From Mycobacterium sp. IS-1742 (GTDB taxonomy: Bacteria > Actinomycetota > Actinomycetes > Mycobacteriales > Mycobacteriaceae): DNA of 64,000 nucleotides. Under the pieces are notes generated by a model. It was not told where the DNA came from, searched no databases, and saw only the letters and a list, made by a program, of their open reading frames with translations. The stretch lies in the NCBI RefSeq assembly GCF_001500125.1, contig NZ_LQIV01000012.1, positions 186,001-250,000 on the forward strand, given 5' to 3'. This document shows, in pieces, positions 31,356 to 42,038 of the stretch. Position numbers and translations under genes: made by a program. Position 1 is the stretch's first letter. The number at the start of each line of letters is the position of its first letter.

Positions 31356-33203
31356 TCAGAGGTACTGCCCCAGGTTGCTCTCGGTGTCGATCGCCCGGTT
31401 GGCACTGCTGCTCTTGCCGGTGACCAGCGTGCGGATGTAGACGATCCGCTCGCCCTTCTTGCCCGAGATGCGTGCCCAGTCATCCGGGTTGGTGGTGTTG
31501 GGCAGGTCCTCGTTCTCGGCGAACTCGTCGACGATCGAGTCGAGCAGGTGCTGGATCCGCAGGCCACGCTGGCCGGTCTCCAGCACCGACTTGATCGCGT
31601 ACTTCTTGGCCCGGTCGACGACGTTCTGGATCATCGCGCCGGAGTTGAAGTCCTTGAAGTACATGACCTCTTTGTCGCCGTTGGCGTAGGTCACCTCGAG
31701 GAAGCGGTTGTCGTCGATCTCCGCGTACATCCGGTCGACGACCTTCTCGATCATCGCCTTGATGGTCAGCGCCCGGTCGCCGGAGAACTCGGACAGATCG
31801 TCGTCGTTGACGGGCAGTTCCTCGGTGAGGTACTTGCTGAAGATGTCCTGCGCCGCTTCGGCATCGGGCCGCTCGATCTTGATCTTGACGTCCAGGCGGC
31901 CGGGCCGCAGGATCGCCGGGTCGATCATGTCCTCGCGGTTCGAGGCGCCGATGACGATGACGTTCTCCAGGCCCTCGACGCCGTCGATCTCGCTCAGCAG
32001 CTGCGGGACCACCGTCGTCTCGACATCCGAGCTGACACCGGTGCCGCGGGTGCGGAAGATCGAGTCCATCTCGTCGAAGAAGACGATCACCGGCGTGCCC
32101 TCGGACGCCTTCTCCCGTGCCCGCTGGAAGATCAGCCGGATATGACGCTCGGTCTCGCCGACGAACTTGTTCAGCAGCTCCGGGCCCTTGATGTTGAGGA
32201 AGTACGACTTCGCCTCGCGGGCGTCGTCGCCGCGCACCTCGGCCATCTTCTTGGCCAGCGAGTTCGCGACGGCCTTGGCGATCAGCGTCTTGCCGCAGCC
32301 GGGCGGGCCGTAGAGCAGCACACCCTTGGGCGGCCGCAGCGAGTACTCGCGGTAGAGCTCCTTGTGCAGGAACGGCAACTCGACGGCGTCACGGATCTGC
32401 TCGATCTGACGGCCGAGGCCGCCGATGTCGCTGTAGCTGACGTCGGGCACCTCTTCGAGGACCAGATCCTCGACCTCGGCCTTCGGGATGCGCTCGAACG
32501 CGTAGCCGGCCTTGGTGTCGACCAGCAGCGAGTCGCCGGGGCGCAGCCTGCGGGGCCGGTCGTCGTCGAGTTCGGGTCCGGCGACCTCGCTGTCGGGGAG
32601 GTGTTCGACCGACACCAGCGGCTCGGCCAGCCAGACGATGCGCTCCTCGTCGGCGTGGCCGACGACCAGTGCGCGGTGCCCGTCGGAGAGGATCTCGCGC
32701 AGGGTGCTGATCTCACCGACGGCCTCGAAGGTGCCGGCCTCGACCACCGTCAGCGCCTCGTTGAGGCGGACGGTCTGCCCTTGCTTGAGCGCCTTGACAT
32801 CGATGTTGGGCGAGCAGGTCAGCCGCATCTTGCGTCCGGAGGTGAACACGTCCACGGTGTCGTCCTCGTGGGCGGCCAGCAGGACGCCGTAGCCACTCGG
32901 GGGCTGTCCCAGCCGGTCGACCTCCTCGCGCAGCGCGAGCAGTTGCTGACGCGCTTCCTTGAGGGTGTCCATCAGTTTCGCGTTGCGCGCGGCGAGGGAA
33001 TCGATCCGCGCCTCGAGCTGGTGCACGTCGCGGGCGCTGCGCAGACCGCTCTGCGGGCCTACCGCGTTCTCGAGCTGCTCTCGGAGGGCGGCTGCCTCAC
33101 GGCGCAGCTCCTCCAGCTCCGCGGCGTCCTCGCTGGACAGGCCGGACTCATGGGGTGTCGTGAAACCGTCATCTCTGGCTTCGTGACGCTGTGACTCACT
33201 CAT
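31356..33203 (-). CDS. mpa: Proteasome-associated AAA+ ATPase Mpa/ARC
   Basis: This 615-aa ring ATPase binds Pup on tagged proteins, unfolds them and threads them into the PrcAB core. An N-terminal coiled coil (about 25-100) captures Pup, tandem OB domains follow ([26 protein letters not shown]), then the AAA module with Walker A GPPGCGKT (299-306) and Walker [11 protein letters not shown]. The C-terminus GQYL keeps the penultimate Tyr (Y614) needed to open the proteasome gate. I start at ATG 33203 (MSESQRHE), preceded by AAAGGGG; an ATG six codons upstream is less likely. It is transcribed leftwards, divergent from the Mtb12-like gene. Confidence 0.97.
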   Translation of the reverse strand: MSESQRHEARDDGFTTPHESGLSSEDAAELEELRREAAALREQLENAVGPQSGLRSARDVHQLEARIDSLAARNAKLMDTLKEARQQLLALREEVDRLGQPPSGYGVLLAAHEDDTVDVFTSGRKMRLTCSPNIDVKALKQGQTVRLNEALTVVEAGTFEAVGEISTLREILSDGHRALVVGHADEERIVWLAEPLVSVEHLPDSEVAGPELDDDRPRRLRPGDSLLVDTKAGYAFERIPKAEVEDLVLEEVPDVSYSDIGGLGRQIEQIRDAVELPFLHKELYREYSLRPPKGVLLYGPPGCGKTLIAKAVANSLAKKMAEVRGDDAREAKSYFLNIKGPELLNKFVGETERHIRLIFQRAREKASEGTPVIVFFDEMDSIFRTRGTGVSSDVETTVVPQLLSEIDGVEGLENVIVIGASNREDMIDPAILRPGRLDVKIKIERPDAEAAQDIFSKYLTEELPVNDDDLSEFSGDRALTIKAMIEKVVDRMYAEIDDNRFLEVTYANGDKEVMYFKDFNSGAMIQNVVDRAKKYAIKSVLETGQRGLRIQHLLDSIVDEFAENEDLPNTTNPDDWARISGKKGERIVYIRTLVTGKSSSANRAIDTESNLGQYL

Positions 33204-33350
33204 GTTGCGCCCCTTTCCCACACCGAATAGTGGTGCAGTAACAACTTCAACGCTACCGGCGATTCAGACTTTGTGTGCGGCGTAGGGAGTTCGACACACC
33301 CGCAGCACTGTTAACCTCGATTCCGAGTTGGACAGATCGAAAGGACAGCC

Positions 33351-33839
33351 GTGACCCTGAAAACCCTCGTAACCGGCGTTGCAGCAGCCGCTGTAGTAGC
33401 AGGTGGCGCGGCAGGTGTGACCTCCATTGCATCGACCACGGTGGCCTCGCCCGCCGTGGCGCCGGTCGTGTTCGGCGTACCGATGCCGCAGGTTCCGGCA
33501 CCCGACCTGGCAGGCCCGCTGACCCAGACGCTGCAGGCCCTCGCGGGCCCCGGCTCGTTCCGTGGCAAGGCGCCGTTCATCCAGGGTGGCATCGGCCGCA
33601 TCGAGGCGCTCACCGCCGACCGCGCGTACAGCAACGCCGCGGCGCAGGGCAAGTTCCCGCTGAGCTTCAGCATCGCCAACGTCGATCAGAACGGCGGCGT
33701 CGCCACCGCCGACGTCACCGCGACCGCGGCCGCCGGCGGCACCGCCACGCAGAACATCGTGTTCGTCTCCGGTCCCAGCCCGAGCGGCTGGCAGGTGTCG
33801 AAGGGCTCCGCCCTGAACCTGCTCTCGGCGGTCGGCTGA
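33351..33839 (+). CDS. Secreted low-molecular-weight antigen Mtb12-like protein
   Basis: This 162-aa exported protein has a signal peptide at about residues 1-22 ([20 protein letters not shown]). The mature part resembles Mtb12/CFP-2: PVVFGVPMP, a conserved small domain KAPFIQGGIGRIEALTADR, FPLSFSIANVDQ, and TQNIVFVSGPSPSGWQVSKGSALNLLSAVG. The role is unknown; the family folds like small cone-shaped NTF2-related proteins and is often immunogenic. GTG start with GAAAGGAC upstream. The next gene, lppK, begins 11 bp later and has a related C-terminal domain (GTEKAGLIEDAGPGDAAAL...), so the pair may be an ancient duplication. Confidence 0.82.
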   Translation: MTLKTLVTGVAAAAVVAGGAAGVTSIASTTVASPAVAPVVFGVPMPQVPAPDLAGPLTQTLQALAGPGSFRGKAPFIQGGIGRIEALTADRAYSNAAAQGKFPLSFSIANVDQNGGVATADVTATAAAGGTATQNIVFVSGPSPSGWQVSKGSALNLLSAVG

Positions 33840-33850
33840 GACATCCGTCG

Positions 33851-34393
33851 GTGCCGCAACGCACCATGACCGCAGTGGTCCGAAGCGCCGTCACCCTCGT
33901 GGTGGCGGCGTTCGGCCTTTCGGTCGGACTCAGCGGGTGCGGCAGCGACAACCCACCGGCCCCGCCGCCGTCGCCGGTGTCCTCCGCCCCGGCCGCGGCT
34001 CCGAATCCCCCGGTGCCCGCGCCGCTGCCGCCGCCCAGCGCGCTGACCGACGTGCTGTACCGGCTCGCCGACCCCAACGTGCCGGGCACCGAGAAGGCCG
34101 GCCTCATCGAGGACGCCGGCCCCGGCGACGCGGCGGCGCTCGACCGGTTCGGCAAGGCGTTGGCGGACAACGGCTATCACCCGATGACCTTCGACGCGGC
34201 CGACCTGGCGTGGACGGCCAGTGGTGTCGATGTGGTGGCCACCGTGATCGCCCGGACGCCGCCGGGCCGCACCGGGGGCGACTTCACCTTCCCGATGGAG
34301 TTCGCGCGGACCCCCGACGGCACCTGGCAGCTCACCCGCGACAGCGCCGACATGCTGCTCGAGGTGGACGCCGGCCAGAGCCCACCGCGGTGA
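33851..34393 (+). CDS. lppK: Lipoprotein LppK
   Basis: This 180-aa lipoprotein carries the lipobox LSGC at C30 after a hydrophobic stretch (AVTLVVAAFGLSVG). A Pro/Ala-rich linker (NPPAPPPSPVSSAPAAAPNPP) follows, then an Mtb12-like C-terminal domain. After lipidation it would sit on the outer face of the inner membrane. Start: GTG 33851, or ATG 33866 (175 aa); both keep the signal. It matches Rv2116 by position, immediately beyond mpa and before DUF503. Function unknown. Confidence 0.83.
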   Translation: MPQRTMTAVVRSAVTLVVAAFGLSVGLSGCGSDNPPAPPPSPVSSAPAAAPNPPVPAPLPPPSALTDVLYRLADPNVPGTEKAGLIEDAGPGDAAALDRFGKALADNGYHPMTFDAADLAWTASGVDVVATVIARTPPGRTGGDFTFPMEFARTPDGTWQLTRDSADMLLEVDAGQSPPR

Positions 34394-34396
34394 CCC

Positions 34397-36459
<2,063 letters not shown>

Positions 36460-36463
<4 letters not shown>

Positions 36464-37254
36464 TCGGCCACCTCTATCACCGGTTGCCGGACGACGGCGG
36501 CCTCGATGCGTTCGAGTCGACCGCCGACACCCGCAGCAACTGGGATCCGGCCATCCAGCACGGATCACCGCCGCTGGCGCTGCTCACCAGGGCCGTCGAG
36601 GATCTCGCGGCCGGCAGTGGGCTGCGCGTCGGCCGGCTCGCTCTCGACATCCTCGGCGCGATCCCCGTGGCGCCGGTCCGGGTGCGCGCCGAGGTGCTGC
36701 GGCCGGGCAACCGGATCTCGCTGATGGCCGCCGACATGCTCGCCGAGCGCCCCGACGGCAGTCTGCGCGCGGTGGCTCGGGTCACCGCGTGGCTGCTTCT
36801 GCCCAGCGACACCGCGGACGCCGCCACCGACCGCTATCCGCCGCTGACCGAAGGCGAGATGTCGGGTGTGGCGCATGCGTGGGAGGGCGCCCCGGGGTAC
36901 CTGGAGACGGTCAGCTGGCGCCGCCAGGCCGACGACGGCAACTCCGCGGTGGCGTGGTTGACCCCGCTCGTCCCGGTCGTCGACGACGAGCCGACGACGG
37001 CGCTGCAGCGGCTGGCGATGGTGGTCGACTCGGCCAACGGCATCGGCGCGGCGCTCGATCCCCAGGAGTTCATGTTCATGAACACCGACACCGTCGTGCA
37101 TCTGCACCGCTTGCCCGAAGGCGCGGATTTCGGTCTGCGCACCCGCGGGTCGATCGGACCGGACGGGATCGGCGTCACGACGGGCGAGATCTTCGACCGC
37201 CGGGGTTTCATCGGGACGTCCGCCCAGACGCTTCTGGTACAGCGGCAGCGGTGA
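36460..37254 (+). CDS. TesB-like acyl-CoA thioesterase family protein
   Basis: This 264-aa protein has two hotdog-fold halves. The N-terminal half includes NWDPAIQHGSPPLALLTRAVED and GNRISLMAADMLAERPDGSLRAVARVTAWLL; the C-terminal half includes MNTDTVVHLHRLPEGADFGLRTRGSIGPDGIGVTTGEIFDRRGFIGTSAQTLLV. This double-hotdog layout is typical of TesB-like thioesterase superfamily members. The substrate is presumably an acyl-CoA. The GTG start overlaps the upstream nuclease stop, and its TGA overlaps the next GTG, so it is embedded in a tightly coupled operon with no obvious metabolic link. Confidence 0.8.
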
Positions 37255-37757
37255 ACCACCTGGCCTGCCAGTTCGAGCTGGCGTGGGCACTGGCCGAGCT
37301 GCACCTGTCCGCACTCGCCGACGACGACTTTCTCTGGGAGCCTGCCGACGTCGTGTGGACGGTCCGGCGCGACGACGCGGGCATCTGGCGGGCGGACTGG
37401 GCCGAGCGCGAACCCGATCCGATCCCGGTGCCCACGATCGGCTGGCTGACATGGCACATCACCTGGTGGTGGTCGGTGACGCTGGCCCATCTCGACGGCG
37501 ACGAACCACCCGGACGCACCGACATCACCTGGCCCGGCGGCGCCGCGGCGGTGTCCCGCATCACCGAGCTGTCCACACGCTGGCGGGCGGTCCTCGACCG
37601 CCTCACCACCGCGGACCTCGAACACCCGTCGGCATTTCCGTGGGGCGCCGACGGCGAGCGCACCGTCGCGGACACGGTGCTGTGGCTGCACGTGGAGCTC
37701 ACGAAGAACGTCGCCGAGATCGGACAGCTCCGGATGCTGCGGGCGGTATCGCACTGA
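37251..37757 (+). CDS. DinB-family protein
   Basis: This 168-aa protein has the DinB/YfiT four-helix-bundle pattern: LTWHITWWWSVTLAHLD in the middle and LWLHVELTKNVAEIGQLRMLR at the end, where spaced His residues usually bind a metal ion. In actinobacteria such proteins include mycothiol-dependent enzymes of the DinB-like superfamily, an attractive link given mshC at 52 kb but not provable here. GTG start overlaps the thioesterase stop. The 3' end overlaps the convergent tetR by 59 bp. Confidence 0.78.
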   Translation: MNHLACQFELAWALAELHLSALADDDFLWEPADVVWTVRRDDAGIWRADWAEREPDPIPVPTIGWLTWHITWWWSVTLAHLDGDEPPGRTDITWPGGAAAVSRITELSTRWRAVLDRLTTADLEHPSAFPWGADGERTVADTVLWLHVELTKNVAEIGQLRMLRAVSH

Positions 37758-38451
37758 GCCCGTCGAGCAGCACGTCCAACCCGAACGCCAGGGCGGCGTC
37801 GGCGTCGTGGGCCGCGCCACGGGCCTCACCGGCGGCCGTGCCGATGCGCGAGGCCAGCGGATAACGTTCGGCGATCTGGAGCCGGGCGAGCTTGACACTC
37901 TCACGCTCCCACCATTGCCGCGGCGGCTCCTGCTCGCGTTCCCGGCGGGCGTGCGCCAGCGCGCGTGCGCAGGACCGGGCGAAGTCGAGCACCAACGCCA
38001 GGGCCGCGTCCTTGTCGACGTCGCCGAGCGGCAACGGGTCCACCGCGCCCAGTTCTCGTTCGTACTTGGCGAGCGTGCCCGGCCCCAGGACCGTCCGCTC
38101 GGATTCGATCTCGGCCAGCCACGGGTGCCGGCCGAACAATCGCAGGTTGTCGTGGACGACGGCGGTCAGCCGTTCCCGCCAGTCGCCGGCCGGTGCGGTG
38201 ACGTCCATATCGGCCCGGCACTGGTCGGCCATGAGTTCGAGCAGCTGCTCGCGGCTGCGCACATAGGTGTACAGCGTCATCACCGGGACCTCGAGCGCGG
38301 TGGCGACATCGCGCAGCGTGAACGTCGATCCGAGCCGGTCGGCGACCCCGATGGCGGTGCCGACGATCTGATCCGCGCTCAACTTGGGTGGGCGGCCGCG
38401 ACGCGCCGGGAGCGGTCTCTCGTGGCGCCACAGCAGGTCGACGGTGTCCAT
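37699..38451 (-). CDS. TetR-family transcriptional regulator
   Basis: This repressor of about 250 aa has an N-terminal helix-turn-helix (LSADQIVGTAIGVADRLGSTFTLRDVATALEVPVMTLYTYVRSREQLLELM) preceded by RRGRPPKL, and a TetR_C-type ligand-binding region. Of three candidate Mets, ATG 38451 (MDTVDLLWRHERP) has GAGG nine bases upstream and is preferred; ATG 38460 and 38472 are alternatives. It is divergent from the glyoxalase gene, and two palindromes in the short intergenic region are the obvious operators for both genes. Confidence 0.9.
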   Translation of the reverse strand: MDTVDLLWRHERPLPARRGRPPKLSADQIVGTAIGVADRLGSTFTLRDVATALEVPVMTLYTYVRSREQLLELMADQCRADMDVTAPAGDWRERLTAVVHDNLRLFGRHPWLAEIESERTVLGPGTLAKYERELGAVDPLPLGDVDKDAALALVLDFARSCARALAHARREREQEPPRQWWERESVKLARLQIAERYPLASRIGTAAGEARGAAHDADAALAFGLDVLLDGLSAIPPAASGAVRSRRRSS

Positions 38452-38473
38452 GGGGGCCATCCTCGCTTGCATT

Positions 38474-38490
38474 TCCGTACTCAGTACGGA
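38474..38490. promoter_or_regulatory. Palindromic operator 1 for the TetR regulator
   Basis: TCCGTAC-TCA-GTACGGA is a perfect inverted repeat with 7-bp arms. It lies in the gap between divergent tetR and glyoxalase genes. Arm sequence and spacing resemble the second palindrome 25 bp away (centre to centre), as expected for a TetR operator pair. Confidence 0.75.
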
Positions 38491-38497
38491 TACTTGA

Positions 38498-38516
38498 TCT
38501 CGTACATGATACGAGA
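38498..38516. promoter_or_regulatory. Palindromic operator 2 for the TetR regulator
   Basis: TCTCGTA-CATGA-TACGAGA is a perfect inverted repeat that shares the CGTAC half-site core with operator 1. Its right arm reaches the AGAAAGG ribosome binding site of the glyoxalase-like gene, so bound repressor would block expression of that gene. Confidence 0.75.
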
Positions 38517-38525
38517 AAGGTGCCC

Positions 38526-38903
38526 ATGAATATCACCGCCACCGCGATCTCGCTCAACGTGCCCGATCCGCAGGCTTCTGCCGACTTCCTGACCGCTCAC
38601 GTCGGCTACACGATTGCCATGCAGGCCGACGGGTTCGTGTCGCTGGAACATCCGGGCGGTGGGCCGAACGTGATCTTCCTGCGCACCGGACTCGCCACGT
38701 TCACACCGGCCCACCGGGCCGGCACCGCGGGCGAGGGCCTTCTGCTGGTCTTCGTCGTCGACGACGTCGACGCCGCATTCGAGGCGGTGTGCGCCGGCGG
38801 CGCGCCGGTCGTCACCGCTCCCGAGACCGAGCCGTGGGGTGAGCGCTACTGCCAGTTCGAGGACCCGAACGGAATCATCGTCCAGTTCGTCCAGTGGGTC
38901 TGA
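38526..38903 (+). CDS. Glyoxalase/bleomycin-resistance (VOC) superfamily protein
   Basis: This 125-aa vicinal-oxygen-chelate protein begins MNITATAISLNVPDPQASADFLTAHVGYT, and the C-terminal half ends CQFEDPNGIIVQFVQWV. These are the two betaalphabeta-beta-beta modules, with the metal-site Glu region late in each. It may be a dioxygenase, an isomerase or a drug-binding protein; the substrate is unknown. ATG 38526 is preceded by AGAAAGG. Two TetR palindromes directly upstream point to ligand-induced expression. Confidence 0.88.
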   Translation: MNITATAISLNVPDPQASADFLTAHVGYTIAMQADGFVSLEHPGGGPNVIFLRTGLATFTPAHRAGTAGEGLLLVFVVDDVDAAFEAVCAGGAPVVTAPETEPWGERYCQFEDPNGIIVQFVQWV

Positions 38904-38909
38904 TCCGCG

Positions 38910-40289
38910 TCACGTCAGCGGTGTGAGGTCCTGCAGCATCGTCGGCACCAGTTCGCTGACCGTCGGGTGGATGTGCATGGTGCGCGAGATCGCGGTGTAG
39001 GGCTTCTTGGCCGTCATGATGTCGAGGATGGCGTGGACGACCTCGTCGCCGCCGACACCGAGGATGGCTGCGCCGAGGATCTCCTCGGTTTCGGCGTCGA
39101 CCACCACCTTCATGAACCCCTGCGTCTCGCCTTTTTCGACCGCGCGGCCGACGCGGGTCATCGGGCGCTTGCCGACCAGCGCCTTGCGCCCGGACTTGCG
39201 AACCTGCTCGACCGTCATGCCGGCGCGGCCGAGCGGCGGGTCGATGTAGAGCGCGTAGGTGGTGATGCGATCGCTCACACGCCGGGGATCGTCGTCGAGG
39301 AGGTTCGCCGCGACGATCTCGAAGTCGTTGTAGGAGGTGTGCGTGAACGCGCCCCGGCCGTTGCAGTCCCCCATCGCCCAGATGTGGTCGGCGCTGGTGC
39401 GGAGCTGGTCGTCGACGACGATGTAGCCGCGTTCGTCGGTCTGCACGCCCGCGGCATCGAGCCCCAGATCGTCCGTGTTGGGCTGCCTGCCGACCGCCAC
39501 CAGCAGATGGCTGCCCGCGATGGGCTCCGCACCCGCACGCGGAACGACCTCGAACCCGTTGTCCCGCTTGACGAATTCGAGGCCGTCGGCGTCGAGGACG
39601 ATCTCGATGCCTTCGGCTTCCAGGATGTCCTTGATCGCCGCGGAGACGTCCTCGTCCTCACGGGAGGTCAGCCGCGGGCCGTGTTCGAGCACCGTCACCC
39701 GCGCCCCGAACCGGCGGTACATCTGGGCGAACTCCAACGCGATGTAGCTGCCGCCGACGATGACCAGGTGCTCGGGCAGCGTCTCGAGGTCGAGGATGCC
39801 GACGTTGGTGAGGTAGTCGATGTCCGACAACCCGGGCAGATCCGGGGCGACGGCGCGGCCGCCGACGTTGAGGTAGAAGCGGTCGGCCTTCAGTACCTGA
39901 TCGTCGACCCGCACGGTGTGCGGATCCTCGAACCGGGCATGGCCGCGGATGAACGTGCACCCGTCCATCCCCTGCAGCCACGACTCGACGCCGTCGCGGT
40001 CGCCGAGCATGATTTTGTCTTTGCGCGCCTTGACCTTTCCCATGTCGACGGTCACCTCGCCGGTACCGACGCCGTATTCGGCACCGCGCCTGGCCAGGTG
40101 GGCCGCGTGCGCGCTGGCGACGAGCGTCTTGGTGGGGATGCACCCGTAGTTGACGCAAGTGCCGCCGACGAGCTTGCGTTCGATGACCGCGACGGACTGT
40201 CCGGCCTCGGTCAGCCGACCGGCCAGCGGCGGGCCGGCCTGCCCCGCGCCGATGATGATCGCGTCGAACGTCGTTGATTCCGTGGCCAT
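38910..40289 (-). CDS. FAD-dependent NAD(P)-disulfide oxidoreductase (RclA/MerA-like fold)
   Basis: This 459-aa class I flavin disulfide reductase has the FAD dinucleotide motif GAGQAG (14-19), the redox-active disulfide GGTCVNYGC (C45, C50), a second NAD(P) motif VIVGGSYIALEFAQMYRRFG, the FAD-binding MGDCNGRGAFTH, and a C-terminal HIHPTVSEL carrying the catalytic His-Glu pair. It lacks an N-terminal heavy-metal domain and the C-terminal Cys pair of true mercuric reductases, so detoxification of mercury is unlikely. It is closer in layout to RclA-type or uncharacterised reductases. It lies 1 bp from DUF4126 in the same direction. It has no counterpart that I know at this position in M. tuberculosis. 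Confidence 0.88.
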   Translation of the reverse strand: MATESTTFDAIIIGAGQAGPPLAGRLTEAGQSVAVIERKLVGGTCVNYGCIPTKTLVASAHAAHLARRGAEYGVGTGEVTVDMGKVKARKDKIMLGDRDGVESWLQGMDGCTFIRGHARFEDPHTVRVDDQVLKADRFYLNVGGRAVAPDLPGLSDIDYLTNVGILDLETLPEHLVIVGGSYIALEFAQMYRRFGARVTVLEHGPRLTSREDEDVSAAIKDILEAEGIEIVLDADGLEFVKRDNGFEVVPRAGAEPIAGSHLLVAVGRQPNTDDLGLDAAGVQTDERGYIVVDDQLRTSADHIWAMGDCNGRGAFTHTSYNDFEIVAANLLDDDPRRVSDRITTYALYIDPPLGRAGMTVEQVRKSGRKALVGKRPMTRVGRAVEKGETQGFMKVVVDAETEEILGAAILGVGGDEVVHAILDIMTAKKPYTAISRTMHIHPTVSELVPTMLQDLTPLT

Positions 40290-40290
40290 C

Positions 40291-40773
40291 TCACACGACC
40301 GAGGTCAGCCAGGCGATGGCGAGGCCGCCGGCCACGGCGACTCCGTCCTCGAGCAGCGCGATCGGCAGGTCACGCCCGCGGTTGGCGGCCACCAGACGTT
40401 TCCGGGCCTCGTATCCGCCCAGCGTGCCGAGTACGGCGCCGACGACCCCGGCGCCCACCCCGCCGAACGTGTAGCCCCACGCGGTTCCGATCACCGCGCC
40501 GGCGAAGCCGCCGGAGACCAGGCGTGGGATGAACTGCATCGGCGTCTTGCGGCTGGGCGTCTTGGGCAGCTGGTCGGTGATCAGTTCACCGACCGCGAGG
40601 ATGGTGGCCACCGTGACGGTGATCGGGTGCGCCAGCCAGTCCGCCCACGTTCCGTCGAGGACGATCCAGCCCAGCATCGCCGCCCACGCGACCGCCGCGG
40701 GCGCGGTGAATGTGCGCAATCCGGCGACCACACCGATCAGCAGTGCGAGGAGCAGGACAAGGGCATGCGTCAT
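40291..40773 (-). CDS. DUF4126 membrane protein (Rv2120c-like)
   Basis: This 160-aa protein has four hydrophobic segments (LVLLLALLIGVVAGLRTFTAPAAVAWAAML, ITVTVATILAVGELITDQLP, GGFAGAVIGTAWGYTFGG and ALLEDGVAVAGGLAIAWL) and the glycine-rich middle of DUF4126 proteins. ATG 40773 follows GGAGGTTGCC; in-frame codons further upstream are not needed. It matches the length of Rv2120c, next to hisG in M. tuberculosis. Function unknown. Confidence 0.85.
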   Translation of the reverse strand: MTHALVLLLALLIGVVAGLRTFTAPAAVAWAAMLGWIVLDGTWADWLAHPITVTVATILAVGELITDQLPKTPSRKTPMQFIPRLVSGGFAGAVIGTAWGYTFGGVGAGVVGAVLGTLGGYEARKRLVAANRGRDLPIALLEDGVAVAGGLAIAWLTSVV

Positions 40774-40867
40774 GGCAACCTCCGGCCGACGATGAGTCTT
40801 CCGGACGCTAACACGCAACCTCGGTTCGCACCGGGCAACGAGCGCCGGCCGCGCGTCTGAGCGGTGC

Positions 40868-41719
40868 TCAGAAGCGGCAGAACCGGATGTCCGAGGCGAG
40901 GATCGCCTTGGCGCCGATCGCGGCGAGTTCGTCCATGATCGCGTTGACGTCGCGCCGGGGCACCAGCGCCCGAACCGCCACCCAGTCCGGGTCGGCCAAC
41001 GGAGCGATGGTGGGCGATTCCAACCCCGGCGTCACCTCGGTGGCCCGTTCGAGCACAACCCGCGGGCAGTCGTAGTCCAGCATCAGGTACTGCTGGCCGA
41101 ACACCACACCCTGTACGCGCGCGGCGAGTTGGTCACGGGCCGCGGCGTTCTCGTCGTCGGCGCCGTCGCGCTCGATCAGCACGGCCTCCGAATCGCACAG
41201 CGAGTCACCGAATGCGACCAGGTTGTGCAGGCCCAGCGTGCGGCCGGAACCGACCACGTCGGCGATCGCATCGGCGACACCGAGCGCCACCGAGATCTCC
41301 ACCGCACCGTCGAGCCGGATCACGGTGGCCTCGATTCCTCTGGCGGCGAGGTCTTTTCGGACCAGATTCGGGAACGCGGTGGCGATTCGCTTCCCGTCCA
41401 GATCCTCCGGCGTCCATTCGCGTCCGGCGGGGGCGGCGTAGCGGAAGGTCGACGATCCGAACCCCAGCGCCAGCCGTTCGCGCACCGGTGCGTCCGATTC
41501 GGCGGCCAGGTCGCGACCGGTGATCCCGAAGTCGAGTTGGCCGGAGCCGACGTAGATCGCGATGTCCTTCGGGCGCAGGAAGAAGAACTCGACGTTGTTG
41601 GCCGGGTCGACGACCGTGAGGTCCTTGGTGTCGGTCCGGCGTCGGTAGCCCGCCTCCGACAGGATCTCGGCGGCCGGTTCGCTCAGGGTGCCCTTGTTGG
41701 GCACGGCGACCCTCAGCAT
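40868..41719 (-). CDS. hisG: ATP phosphoribosyltransferase HisG (long form)
   Basis: This 283-aa first enzyme of histidine synthesis condenses ATP and PRPP. It has the PRPP-binding region [30 protein letters not shown] and a C-terminal ACT-like regulatory domain ([33 protein letters not shown]), so it is the long, histidine-inhibited form that works without HisZ. ATG 41719 ([15 protein letters not shown]) matches the family start; a GTG at 41728 that overlaps the hisE stop as GTGA is an alternative. Downstream of hisE in the same operon. Confidence 0.97.
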   Translation of the reverse strand: MLRVAVPNKGTLSEPAAEILSEAGYRRRTDTKDLTVVDPANNVEFFFLRPKDIAIYVGSGQLDFGITGRDLAAESDAPVRERLALGFGSSTFRYAAPAGREWTPEDLDGKRIATAFPNLVRKDLAARGIEATVIRLDGAVEISVALGVADAIADVVGSGRTLGLHNLVAFGDSLCDSEAVLIERDGADDENAAARDQLAARVQGVVFGQQYLMLDYDCPRVVLERATEVTPGLESPTIAPLADPDWVAVRALVPRRDVNAIMDELAAIGAKAILASDIRFCRF

Positions 41720-41724
41720 GCCGT

Positions 41725-42006
41725 TCACAGCTTGCGGTAGACGTCGGCGGGCGACAGGCCGCGGGCGATCATCAACACCTGCGTCCAGTACAGCAACTGG
41801 CTGATCTCCTCGGCGAGCGCGTCGTCACTCTCGTGTTCGGCGGCCAGCCACACCTCGCCGGCCTCCTCGAGGATCTTCTTGCCCAGGCCGTGCACGCCCC
41901 CGTCGAGGGCCGCCACGGTGCCACTGCCCTCGGGCCGGGTGCGCGCGCGTTCGGTCAACTCGTCGAACAGCGCATCGAAGGTCTTCACAGGCTGCGATTC
42001 TCCCAC
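41725..42006 (-). CDS. hisE: Phosphoribosyl-ATP pyrophosphatase HisE
   Basis: This 93-aa all-alpha NTP-pyrophosphatase carries out the second step of histidine synthesis. The Mg-binding motif is [34 protein letters not shown], with E-E-x-x-E and a downstream E-x-x-D pattern. GTG start at 42006. It is a separate gene from hisI, as usual in mycobacteria, and is coupled to hisG by the overlapping GTGA. Confidence 0.97.
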   Translation of the reverse strand: MGESQPVKTFDALFDELTERARTRPEGSGTVAALDGGVHGLGKKILEEAGEVWLAAEHESDDALAEEISQLLYWTQVLMIARGLSPADVYRKL

Positions 42007-42038
42007 GCCGCTGCGTCAGCCCCGTGCGGGCACGGGCC

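Noticed and set aside
38910..40289. Mercuric reductase (merA)
   Set aside because: The C-terminal Cys pair and the heavy-metal domain are missing and there are no mer genes nearby; only the general disulfide-reductase fold is supported.
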